DNA from: a virus
Direction: 5' to 3' (one strand)
Length of the DNA: 25,370 bases
IMG/VR virus record: IMGVR_UViG_3300032893_000261
Coordinates: 1-25,370 of that record
Position numbers and translations under genes: made by a program. Shown here piece after piece: positions 8,418-13,766 of this stretch. The first letter of the stretch is position 1. Every line of letters begins with the position of its first letter. The notes beneath the pieces are model-generated. The model was given only the letters and a program-made list of their open reading frames with translations. It was not told the DNA's origin and made no database searches.

Positions 8418-8940
8418 TTTGATTGAAAAACTGAGAACTGGCCATGTACATAGATGGCATATTGTCAGAACCGCGAGAGAACAAACTCTTGCCGAACACA
8501 TGTATAGAGTATATTTAATCACAGATGAAATATGCAGAATTCTAAACTTACATGAAGATGTTTGGGGCATATGTATTATTTGGGCTTTAAACCATGATGT
8601 ACCAGAAGTTTTAGTAGGTGACATGCCCACACCTACTAAAAAATTTTTGAAAGGTGCCTTTAATCATATTGAAAATAGTTTAGATAAATTACACAAAGCT
8701 ATGTATGAAGATCTAAAAGAAAACAATCCCGTAGTATTAGATATAGTAAAATTAGCGGACTTGATGGAATCGATTGATTTTTTAACTTTAGAGGCTATAG
8801 GTGATCATGCCTCAAATGTTAAAAAGAGTCTATCTAGTGATTTTTTTAGCGAGGTGTCAAAATGTAGAGAAAAATATCCCGATCATGACTGGAACAAAAT
8901 AGTAACATTGCTGTCAACCATTTTACCTATAGGAAGCTAA
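8410..8940 (+). CDS. datZ: DatZ: HD-domain dATP phosphohydrolase
   Basis: DatZ dephosphorylates dATP (and dADP/dAMP) so that the polymerase sees dZTP instead of dATP. The protein has the YfbR/DatZ-type HD layout: HRWHIVR (12-20), QTLAEHMY (metal His30), NHD (His62, Asp63), GDMPTPTKK (70-78) and KLADLMES (Asp117). The start at 8410 is chosen because GGAGACGGAG lies just upstream and it overlaps mazZ by 8 bases; the in-frame ATG 27 bases earlier has no ribosome site. Length is 176 aa, typical for the family. Position directly after purZ and mazZ supports DatZ over a generic 5'-nucleotidase. Confidence 0.9.
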   Translation: MISLIEKLRTGHVHRWHIVRTAREQTLAEHMYRVYLITDEICRILNLHEDVWGICIIWALNHDVPEVLVGDMPTPTKKFLKGAFNHIENSLDKLHKAMYEDLKENNPVVLDIVKLADLMESIDFLTLEAIGDHASNVKKSLSSDFFSEVSKCREKYPDHDWNKIVTLLSTILPIGS

Positions 8941-8942
8941 AG

Positions 8943-9365
8943 ATGAACAAAAAAGTTAAAATAGAAATTGGACCAATAGTGTCTGCTGATGATTTCGGTA
9001 AACCTATACCTACCCACCATTATGAGTTCGGCAGGGTTAGAGAGAAACCAGAAATTCAATACGGTGAAATCTTTGATCTAGATTTTTTTTACAAAATCGG
9101 GATTGATGATTTATTTTTCACAGAAAATAAAGAATTGATTTATGATGGTATGATGATGGTAACTCAAACAATAATAGATAGATTAAAAGTAATTTATGAA
9201 GAATATTTAAATAAAAAATTGTTTTATGCTGAAAATGTTCAATTGATTTGGTTGTATAAGTGGATGGAAGCTTGTTCCAGGTATATGGTTTTGCCTGGGT
9301 TCCAAGTGTCTTGGGTGATTGAAAACGAAAACAGTGAGTTAAAAAATGAAAAAAGAGGAATTTGA
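8943..9365 (+). CDS. unknown protein downstream of datZ (140 aa)
   Basis: This gene starts two bases after the datZ stop, with AGGAAG six bases upstream, so it belongs to the same operon. The protein is acidic and rich in aromatic residues, with helical segments (about 58-90 and 95-118, the latter WLYKWMEACSRYM) and an N-terminal strand region containing THHYEFGRVREKPEIQYGE. There is no membrane span and no catalytic motif I can name. A link to the Z pathway is suggested only by its place. Confidence 0.75.
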   Translation: MNKKVKIEIGPIVSADDFGKPIPTHHYEFGRVREKPEIQYGEIFDLDFFYKIGIDDLFFTENKELIYDGMMMVTQTIIDRLKVIYEEYLNKKLFYAENVQLIWLYKWMEACSRYMVLPGFQVSWVIENENSELKNEKRGI

Positions 9366-9699
9366 AAAATTTATAGAGGATCAGTTTAACACAATCAAAA
9401 CTTTATCTAGAAGTAAAGGAGAAGAGTATTCTAGAAGTCAAGATCAATTAGCTAATTTCAAAAGGCAGTCGATCGACCTTGGCGTAGACCCAGAAAAAAT
9501 TTTAATGGTTTATTTAAATAAGCATTTAGATGCTATAAAATATTGGGTTAAGAATAATGAGTCACTTTCAGAAACGATACAAAGCAGAATCGATGACTCA
9601 ATATTATACCTTATTCTTTTAAAAGCGATTATTAAGGATGTTGGATCACCGTCTTCTTATAGCATAGACCATTGGAAAGGTACAGAGAGGCATGAATGA
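9346..9699 (+). CDS. all-alpha protein resembling nucleotide-modification-associated domain (Nmad1/DUF1599-like)
   Basis: A 117-aa helical protein overlapping the preceding gene by 20 bases. The sequence 'SKGEEYSRSQDQLANFKR' (about 23-40), 'LNKHLDAIKYWV' (about 57-68) and 'SRIDDSILYLILLKAII' (about 80-96) matches the pattern of phage proteins annotated as nucleotide-modification-associated domain 1. These proteins are MazG-like in helical layout and often sit in modified-nucleotide operons. If correct, the operon carries a second nucleotide-handling all-alpha protein besides MazZ. The acidic MazG metal motif is not evident, so catalysis is uncertain. It is the last + strand gene before the convergent leftward block. 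Confidence 0.7.
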   Translation: MKKEEFEKFIEDQFNTIKTLSRSKGEEYSRSQDQLANFKRQSIDLGVDPEKILMVYLNKHLDAIKYWVKNNESLSETIQSRIDDSILYLILLKAIIKDVGSPSSYSIDHWKGTERHE

Positions 9700-9727
9700 A
9701 TTAGTTGTGTTACCGGAAATATTTATT

Positions 9728-10132
9728 CTAAAAGCCCTTGATAAGTATTTCCTTTAATTCATCGGGGTTTATTGAATTTTCCCAAAACTTTAGGGCAATT
9801 TTTTTGTGTTCATCATAAGTCAGTTGCCCTATCTCATAAACCATTTCCCACCCGAATATCATATAATTTTTTTCAACTTGTAATAGCACAAAACATAATC
9901 CCCCCCTTCTCCCAAATGTTTTTATCCAATTCCTTTGAGTAGAAGTTAAATGATCTATTTTCATGATTTTTTTAGGAAGTTTTTCTAAATATTTTAGTTC
10001 AATCCAACCATGGGTTTTTATGCAATAAGATAAATCAGGAATACCTGATGAGTATTTATCTTCATGTCTTTGCACTTCCCAGTGTTTTGACATTATTCTT
10101 GATAAATATTTATATAAGGTTTTTTCTGACAT
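9728..10132 (-). CDS. VRR-NUC-like (PD-(D/E)XK) nuclease, 134 aa
   Basis: A small nuclease of the VRR-NUC/resolvase-like group. From Met at 10132 the protein begins MSEKTLYKYLSRIMSK. The nuclease core follows as GIPDLSYCI (catalytic Asp), then a strand with WIELKYLEK (the ExK pair), and QRNWIKTFGRRGG plus CFVLLQV, the usual VRR-NUC tail. A longer frame reaches 10264 through a TTG, but those residues overlap the upstream gene's end and are not nuclease-like. The ATG at 10132 fits family length, though its ribosome site is weak. It is probably a structure-specific or junction nuclease for recombination or repair. It is the last gene of the leftward block and convergent with the Z operon. Confidence 0.75.
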   Translation of the reverse strand: MSEKTLYKYLSRIMSKHWEVQRHEDKYSSGIPDLSYCIKTHGWIELKYLEKLPKKIMKIDHLTSTQRNWIKTFGRRGGLCFVLLQVEKNYMIFGWEMVYEIGQLTYDEHKKIALKFWENSINPDELKEILIKGF

Positions 10133-10190
10133 ATGGGGACCATGTAAGAGAATATGTAACGACAGGAGGACGGCTTTCCACGGGCATTTT

Positions 10191-10226
10191 ATAAAAGGGT
10201 GGAGGGATATACATAGCCAACCACCC
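10191..10226 (-). terminator. hairpin with T-run after the 149-aa gene
   Basis: On the minus strand GGGTGG pairs with CCACCC (stem 10221-10226 with 10197-10202, loop 18) and is followed by TTTTAT. It could partly terminate the leftward transcript before the nuclease gene. Confidence 0.4.
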
Positions 10227-10235
10227 GAGAGAAAA

Positions 10236-10685
10236 TTATGGAGAGATAACAAACTTCCCTTCAATTTTTGTTATTTTTTCCACATCAACCAATCCGACTT
10301 TAACTAGCCGTCTAATTCTGTTACCTATATTCATTCTCTTTAAGCCGTTAGATAAGTGGCTTATTTTGTTTTTAAGGTCTTCAACATTAATCCCGACAAT
10401 TCCGGCTAGTTGTAGCATTTCTTCTAAGTCATCTGCTTCTTGAAGAAGTTTTGCTACATCATCATTTATATTTTGAATTTTTTTACCGGAAGACCTAGAA
10501 TTTGGTTTTTTGTTTCCAGCTTTTATAGGTCTTAATACTTGAGCTGCAAACATTTTAATGTGGCCTTTTTTTTCTGCGTGAACATATATAGTTGTGTCAC
10601 TATCATCAATACGTGTCACGACCCATTTATTATCTGGTTCATCACGATATTGCACAGTATCTCCGACTTTATATTTAAGTTCCAA
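10236..10685 (-). CDS. phage protein with SH3/KOW-like N-terminus, paralogue of the 14202-14726 product (149 aa)
   Basis: The start codon is TTG at 10685, supported by GGGAGG (10691-10696) at proper spacing. Residues 1 to about 55 (KVGDTVQYRDEPDNKWVVTRI...) look like a small beta-barrel. Residues about 73-135 form a helical domain, DDVAKLLQEADDLEEMLQL ... ISHLSNGLKRMNIGNRIRRL. This matches the C-terminal domain of the 174-aa protein at 14202-14726 (DKIAELLRGKSIDEVYQIV ... YSKLNVGMQRMALGNCLRG). The pair therefore comes from one family that is frequent in phages. The 'LN-GM-RM-LGN-lRG' signature is shared by both. No biochemical function is known to me. Confidence 0.75.
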   Translation of the reverse strand: MELKYKVGDTVQYRDEPDNKWVVTRIDDSDTTIYVHAEKKGHIKMFAAQVLRPIKAGNKKPNSRSSGKKIQNINDDVAKLLQEADDLEEMLQLAGIVGINVEDLKNKISHLSNGLKRMNIGNRIRRLVKVGLVDVEKITKIEGKFVISP

Positions 10686-10697
10686 AATAACCTCCCG

Positions 10698-10886
10698 TCA
10701 ATCAGAATAATGCGTAATAGTTACATCACTGGCCTTCGGATCAGTTTTATTTTTATCTATGATTTTTACCCAATCCATAACATCTTCCATTGTACAAGAA
10801 TAATCAAAGGGTTTTGATATTCTTGTCGTGATGTACATGAGTTCGGTAACTTCTTCGTACATATTATAACTAGCAATAAATTTCAT
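10698..10886 (-). CDS. small unknown protein (62 aa)
   Basis: The start has an excellent ribosome site (AAAGGAGATG, seven bases before ATG). The product (MKFIASYNMYEEVTELMYIT ...) is acidic, with alternating helix and strand character and no membrane span or motif I recognise. It lies between the 102-aa and 149-aa genes of the leftward block. Codon use is like its neighbours. Confidence 0.7.
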   Translation of the reverse strand: MKFIASYNMYEEVTELMYITTRISKPFDYSCTMEDVMDWVKIIDKNKTDPKASDVTITHYSD

Positions 10887-10924
10887 TTTACATCTCCTTT
10901 AAAATTTTACCATACGTTTTTTCA

Positions 10925-11233
10925 TTAAATTTCCAACCCAAACAAGGAAAATGCCCATCTGTCATGATTAACCAAACACCATCCTTTAGTATACGGTATT
11001 CGGAACATATCACGGTACTTACTTTTAACCACGATGTTACCATAACTTTTTATTCTATTGTTTCTATTGTCAACTAGCTGAGCTATAATACTTTTATCTT
11101 CAGTTTCTTGAAAAATAACGGACACTCCTTTAAACAAATGTGGTTCAGATGACAGTCTTTCCCGCAACCACAAATCATATTTCGAAGATTGGTGCACAGT
11201 TTGTAAATTAGAAAAAAGTTTAGTTTTTTTCAT
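10925..11233 (-). CDS. unknown protein coupled to the XRE regulator (102 aa)
   Basis: The start ATG overlaps the stop of the XRE regulator gene (ATGA), so the two are translationally coupled. The product is basic, with WLRERLSS, SVIFQETED and a C-terminal aromatic section (KGWCLVNHDRWAFSLFGLEI). No known domain is recognised. Because it follows a helix-turn-helix gene directly, an accessory or antagonist role of the toxin-antitoxin or anti-repressor kind is conceivable, but there is no motif evidence for it. Confidence 0.65.
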   Translation of the reverse strand: MKKTKLFSNLQTVHQSSKYDLWLRERLSSEPHLFKGVSVIFQETEDKSIIAQLVDNRNNRIKSYGNIVVKSKYRDMFRIPYTKGWCLVNHDRWAFSLFGLEI

Positions 11234-11472
11234 TCATTGATCCGTTCATTGTTGGTTAACCCCATCAAGTAATCAACGGACACATTAAAAGTTTTTGAAA
11301 GTTTAGCTAGTGTATCCAGTGATGGGTTCCTAAGAACGTCTTTACATTCATAATGCCATATTGAATTAGATGACACTTTGGCTAATCTACTTAATTCTAA
11401 TTGGCTTAATCCCAATTTTTCACGCTGCAATTTTAGTCTTTCGGCCATCACGGCCCTTTTGTAAATTTTCAT
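11230..11472 (-). CDS. XRE/Cro-CI family helix-turn-helix regulator (80 aa)
   Basis: A DNA-binding regulator. Residues about 10-65 are a Cro/CI helix-turn-helix: RLKLQREKLGLSQLELSRLAKVSSNSIWHYE, then NPSLDTLAKLSKTFNVSVDYLMG. There is no dimerisation or peptidase extension, so it is Cro-like rather than a LexA-type repressor. The start overlaps the stop of the RNA-ligase-family gene (ATGA), and its ribosome site AAGGAGACCTAAAATG recurs at two other genes. Candidate operators are the repeated promoter elements at 14141-14193 and 14762-14877, or the GTTTCACGTGAAAC palindromes. Confidence 0.88.
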   Translation of the reverse strand: MKIYKRAVMAERLKLQREKLGLSQLELSRLAKVSSNSIWHYECKDVLRNPSLDTLAKLSKTFNVSVDYLMGLTNNERINE

Positions 11473-12119
11473 TTTAGGTCTCCTTCCTTATTGCTAACAA
11501 TTTTGTTTTTCACGAACTTAACAATATCTTTTTTGTTGTTAATGGCGATTATAAGACCTTCTGGCGTGTAAGGTCTTTCTTTGGACAATTGTTGGTAAAT
11601 TTGGTCGAGTCTTTCTGCTGTGCATTCAAAAACAGGTATATCATTTAAAACGACGGGAACCGTTTTTATGCAGCCTGGTAGCTCACCGCCCCAAGCATAC
11701 ATAAAATTATTTACATCGTAATTTAGTGATTCCAAGCTTAAATTTTTAAACCCGTATCCCAAATCAAACCCGTATTGAATCCGACATTTTGCAAACATGT
11801 AAAATCCATGTTCGACATGTTCTCCTGTTTTGTGAGTTTTAGATTGTTTGCTGATCCATTCTCCAAAAACCACAGAACCTGGGCAGATTTTGGAGAGTTG
11901 ATCAGCGTTGACAGAAACAAATTCTGTCAACCCGGGGTAGCCGTCGTAAGTTATTTTTTCTGATTTAAAATCAAGAGTAGTCCAGCTGTTTCTAAAAAAA
12001 ACAAAAAATTTTTTCGTGTTTGACATCCCAAACCCGATGTTTGATCCATCTAGTTTTTCTGTAATTTGACACGACCAATCAAATTTTTCGTATCTAACTG
12101 TTTTAGGGTACATACTCAT
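11469..12119 (-). CDS. RNA ligase-family nucleotidyltransferase
   Basis: A covalent nucleotidyltransferase of the RNA/DNA ligase superfamily. From Met at 12119, motif I is TEKLDGSN with the nucleophile Lys at about residue 22. Motif IIIa is VVFGEWIS (about 85-92), motif IV is TPEGLIIAI (about 187) and motif V is VKFVKNK (about 203). At about 216 aa it is a bare catalytic domain resembling Rnl2-type phage RNA ligases. The frame can be read from a TTG 15 bases earlier, but AAAGG/GGGAG sites favour the ATG at 12119 or 12113. Such enzymes repair nicked RNA, classically tRNA cut by host defence. It sits in the early block and is coupled to the XRE gene. Confidence 0.85.
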   Translation of the reverse strand: MSMYPKTVRYEKFDWSCQITEKLDGSNIGFGMSNTKKFFVFFRNSWTTLDFKSEKITYDGYPGLTEFVSVNADQLSKICPGSVVFGEWISKQSKTHKTGEHVEHGFYMFAKCRIQYGFDLGYGFKNLSLESLNYDVNNFMYAWGGELPGCIKTVPVVLNDIPVFECTAERLDQIYQQLSKERPYTPEGLIIAINNKKDIVKFVKNKIVSNKEGDLK

Positions 12120-12178
12120 TAACCTTTCTCCCAAATTTGCTGGATTTTTTTGACTTTTCTATTAAAGTCTTAACCATG

Positions 12179-12358
12179 TCAATCATTTTTAAACCTTTCA
12201 TCTGCCGCTTCGTTAGCGATTTCCATAGCCCGTTTTTCTGTAACCTTGTGTTTTTTCCTCAAAAAATAAGCAAACCTAAGAATAAACTCTTCCCGATCTG
12301 TTATTTTTGCGAATTCTTCTGGCATAAAGTTTAAATAAGGCATGCGCTCACCAGACAT
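12179..12358 (-). CDS. small protein, paralogue of the 13584-13766 product (59 aa)
   Basis: The product starts MSGERMPYLNFMPEEFAKIT and ends with an acidic and basic helix. It aligns along its whole length with the 60-aa product at 13584-13766 (shared core PEEF-KITDREEF, KH-VTE-RA-EIA-EAA). The DNA is also alike: 12284-12307 equals 13692-13715 base for base. The upstream sequence (AAGAGGTATCGTCTA before ATG) is shared as well. This is a clear local gene duplication. Function unknown. A 27-codon frame (12103-12186) overlaps its end, but I do not call it a gene. Confidence 0.75.
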   Translation of the reverse strand: MSGERMPYLNFMPEEFAKITDREEFILRFAYFLRKKHKVTEKRAMEIANEAADERFKND

Positions 12359-12395
12359 TAGACGATACCTCTTGTTTGAAAATGATCAATCTCAT
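12348..12395 (-). pseudogene. 15-codon remnant of a paralogue of the 13759-14106 gene
   Basis: Behind a strong ribosome site (AAGGAGACCTAAAATG) lies a frame encoding only MRLIIFKQEVSSNVW. Its end matches the C-terminus of the 115-aa protein at 13759-14106 (VLIIIQGGSSNV). In both places the stop overlaps the start of the 59/60-aa paralogue. The simplest reading is that a two-gene unit was duplicated and the first gene of this copy was then deleted down to its tail, which now serves as a short leader for the 59-aa gene. Confidence 0.6.
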
Positions 12396-12422
12396 TTTAG
12401 GTCTCCTTATGTTTCACGTGAA
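12392..12422. repeat. 31-bp direct repeat, copy 1 (ribosome site plus palindrome)
   Basis: Identical to 13052-13082. On the minus strand it holds the palindrome half, the ribosome site AAGGAG and the start ATG. The last 17 bases (AAGGAGACCTAAAATGA on the minus strand) also occur at 11469-11485. Confidence 0.85.
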
Positions 12423-12425
12423 ACG
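12410..12425. promoter_or_regulatory. parS-like palindrome 1
   Basis: TGTTTCACGTGAAACG contains the perfect 14-bp palindrome GTTTCACGTGAAAC. It matches 15 of 16 bases of the chromosomal ParB site consensus TGTTTCACGTGAAACA and all bases that are invariant in it. It begins just after the stop of the Ala-rich gene and directly precedes a ribosome site on the minus strand. No parB gene is in the window. Confidence 0.6.
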
Positions 12426-13055
12426 TTACATATTAATATCATACTGTTCACCACGTTCGATGCAATCGAGCATGCGTTTAAATTCTTCAATTTGTTTTTC
12501 TTCTTCTTCTTCTTCAGAAGCACGAGAAGCACGAGAAGCAAAAGCAGAAGCAGCAGAAGCTGCACGAGGAGCATAAGCATAAGCATCATCAGCAGAAGCA
12601 TAAAAATCAGCATCAACAGCATAAACAGCATAAAAAGCAGCACGAGCAGCAGCAACATCAAGATCAGAAGCAGCACGATCAGCAGCTTCAGCAGCATGAG
12701 CATCAGCAGCATCATCACGAGCAGCATTTAGCTCATCAATTGACGCTTCGCCCTTCGCGTACCTATACGCAACAGCTAAAGCATTTTTTGACCTATCATC
12801 ACGCATCAAATGCTCAACGCGCTTAACGCACCAGGTTGAAAAAATTCCGATTTCTCGGTCATAACCTTGAATCAGCCTAAAGCACCATGCTGTATCCCTC
12901 CACCCGTTATTCTCCAAAATGAACAAAATCGGTACATCTAAATCTGGTATTTCTTTCATGTTTGGATCAAGCTCAAGTCCATCAAGCAACTTACGCCAGA
13001 ATTCGTGGCATGGTTTTGCTTCATATATTTTTCTTAAATTTATTTTCATTTTCAT
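12426..13055 (-). CDS. Ala/Asp-rich low-complexity phage protein (209 aa)
   Basis: The start has GGAG seven bases upstream (AAGGAGACCTAAAATG). Residues 1 to about 105 are a folded region with 'GWRDTAWCFRLIQGYDREIGIFSTWCVKRVEHLM-DDRSKNALAVAYRYAKGEA', a sequence seen ahead of alanine-rich repeats in other phage and bacterial proteins. Residues about 106-180 are almost only Ala, Asp, Arg, Ser, Tyr and Phe, with Ala encoded very largely by GCT. A run of six Glu (about 181-186) precedes a helical tail (IEEFKRMLDCIERGEQYD). The repeat zone may form a long helix and can change length by slippage. Function unknown. Confidence 0.8.
   Translation of the reverse strand: MKMKINLRKIYEAKPCHEFWRKLLDGLELDPNMKEIPDLDVPILFILENNGWRDTAWCFRLIQGYDREIGIFSTWCVKRVEHLMRDDRSKNALAVAYRYAKGEASIDELNAARDDAADAHAAEAADRAASDLDVAAARAAFYAVYAVDADFYASADDAYAYAPRAASAASAFASRASRASEEEEEEKQIEEFKRMLDCIERGEQYDINM
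12508..12735. repeat. imperfect AGC/GCA triplet repeat tract
   Basis: On the + strand the tract is built of AGCA-, AGAAGC- and ACGAGAAGC-type units, is purine-rich and has very little T. It is the coding DNA of the Ala-rich zone of the 12426-13055 gene and is a likely site of replication slippage. Confidence 0.75.
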
Positions 13056-13082
13056 TTTAGGTCTCCTTATGTTTCACGTGAA
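13052..13082. repeat. 31-bp direct repeat, copy 2
   Basis: Identical to 12392-12422. It covers the start codon and ribosome site of the Ala-rich protein gene and most of the second parS-like element. Confidence 0.85.
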
Positions 13083-13085
13083 TCA
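13070..13085. promoter_or_regulatory. parS-like palindrome 2 (one arm mutated)
   Basis: TGTTTCACGTGAATCA matches 15 of 16 bases of the ParB site consensus, with one change in the right arm. It lies between the ribosome site of the Ala-rich gene and the tRNA-like minihelix, 660 bp from copy 1. Confidence 0.5.
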
Positions 13086-13086
13086 T

Positions 13087-13128
13087 TGGTTGGCCTGGTC
13101 GGACTCGAACCGACTGAGCTACAGGCCA
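13087..13128 (-). ncRNA. tRNA-derived minihelix (acceptor stem plus T arm, encoded CCA, no anticodon arm)
   Basis: On the minus strand a perfect 7-bp acceptor stem is formed by TGGCCTG (13122-13128) and CAGGCCA (13091-13097). Discriminator A and CCA follow (13087-13090). Between them are a linker TAGCTCA and a T arm GTCGG-TTCGAGT-CCGAC with a canonical 7-base loop. The linker plus stem also reads as the start of a D arm (TAGCTCAGTCGGTT). This suggests that recombination between GTCGGTT in the D loop and in the T arm removed the D-stem 3' half, anticodon arm and variable loop. It cannot decode. It lies between two leftward genes, so it would be cut from, or remain in, their transcript. Confidence 0.65.
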
Positions 13129-13141
13129 CTTCACGCCTGTA

Positions 13142-13582
13142 TTAAACTAATCCTTTTTCCGCTTCCACTGCTTCATGCAAGCTTTGATAATGTATGCGTT
13201 GACAATCTTCAATTAATTCAATCAAGTATGTGTATACTGTAAACAAATCGTCTTCAGTATACACTCCGCAAGAACATCCTAGAAATAAAAGATTGTCAAC
13301 ATCTTCAAAGCAGTCAGTTCTAGCATCGTAATTATTATAAAGTTTGTACAAGAACTTATTTGTGAATTCTTTATTTAAACACAAAGTGTTGGACGGTAAT
13401 GAATAAGTGTCGCGATCATAACATGCACCACTGTCGATAGCCACATCAAATTTAAAGCCATTTATATTAAATTTATCACCAGATAAAAAGTATGATGCAG
13501 CTAAAAACCATTTATCGTCTGATCTCAATTCTAAACAAGATTCAAAAACATCAATATCTTCAACTCTATAGTTTACATACAT
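13142..13582 (-). CDS. unknown acidic protein (146 aa)
   Basis: The start ATG at 13582 follows GGAAGGACG and lies just past the stop of the 60-aa gene; a longer frame upstream has no ribosome site. The protein is acidic and rich in Asp, Tyr and Cys (segments RVEDIDVFESCLEL, AIDSGACYDRDTYSL, LLFLGCSCGVYTEDDLF). It ends in a helix (YLIELIEDCQRIHYQSLHEA). No metal-binding pattern is clear enough to call. Function unknown; it is part of the leftward early block. Confidence 0.7.
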   Translation of the reverse strand: MYVNYRVEDIDVFESCLELRSDDKWFLAASYFLSGDKFNINGFKFDVAIDSGACYDRDTYSLPSNTLCLNKEFTNKFLYKLYNNYDARTDCFEDVDNLLFLGCSCGVYTEDDLFTVYTYLIELIEDCQRIHYQSLHEAVEAEKGLV

Positions 13583-13583
13583 T

Positions 13584-13766
13584 TTATTTCGTCCTTCCGT
13601 ATTTGAAATTAGCCGCATCTTCCGCAATCTCCAAAGCTCTTACTTCAGTAAAGTTATGCTTCTGCATTAAGAATTGTGACAATAATGACACAAACTCTTC
13701 CCGATCTGTTATTTTGGAGAATTCTTCTGGAACAAAATTTTTCAAGGGTACGCGTTCATCAAACAT
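13584..13766 (-). CDS. small protein, paralogue of the 12179-12358 product (60 aa)
   Basis: The ATG is preceded by AAGGGGGATCGTCTA inside the end of the upstream gene, and the two coding regions overlap by 8 bases. The product MFDERVPLKNFVPEEFSKIT... is helical and charged. It aligns with the 59-aa protein at 12179-12358, showing that the local unit of (115-aa gene + 60-aa gene) was duplicated. Function unknown. Confidence 0.75.
   Translation of the reverse strand: MFDERVPLKNFVPEEFSKITDREEFVSLLSQFLMQKHNFTEVRALEIAEDAANFKYGRTK

Noticed and set aside
9692-9757. 21-codon frame (MNELVVLPEIFILKALDKYFL) after the Nmad1-like gene
   Set aside because: It overlaps the end of that gene and the tail of the convergent nuclease gene, with a poorly spaced ribosome site; perhaps a remnant, not enough to call.
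10133-10264. N-terminal extension of the nuclease to 10264
   Set aside because: It would start at a TTG inside the neighbouring gene, runs through a terminator-like hairpin, and its residues do not resemble the VRR-NUC family.
12103-12186. 27-codon frame between the 59-aa gene and the RNA ligase-family gene
   Set aside because: Overlaps both neighbours, basic low-complexity product; at most a coupling frame.
12407-12727. Leu/Met-rich minus-strand reading frame and the Ser/Arg-rich plus-strand frames over the triplet repeat
   Set aside because: They are other-frame readings of the AGC/GCA repeat of the 12426-13055 gene; no ribosome sites and extreme low complexity.
13087-13128. A functional complete tRNA or an attP tRNA-end site
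   Set aside because: The anticodon arm is absent, both acceptor strands are present (an attP would carry only one end), and no integrase is in the window.
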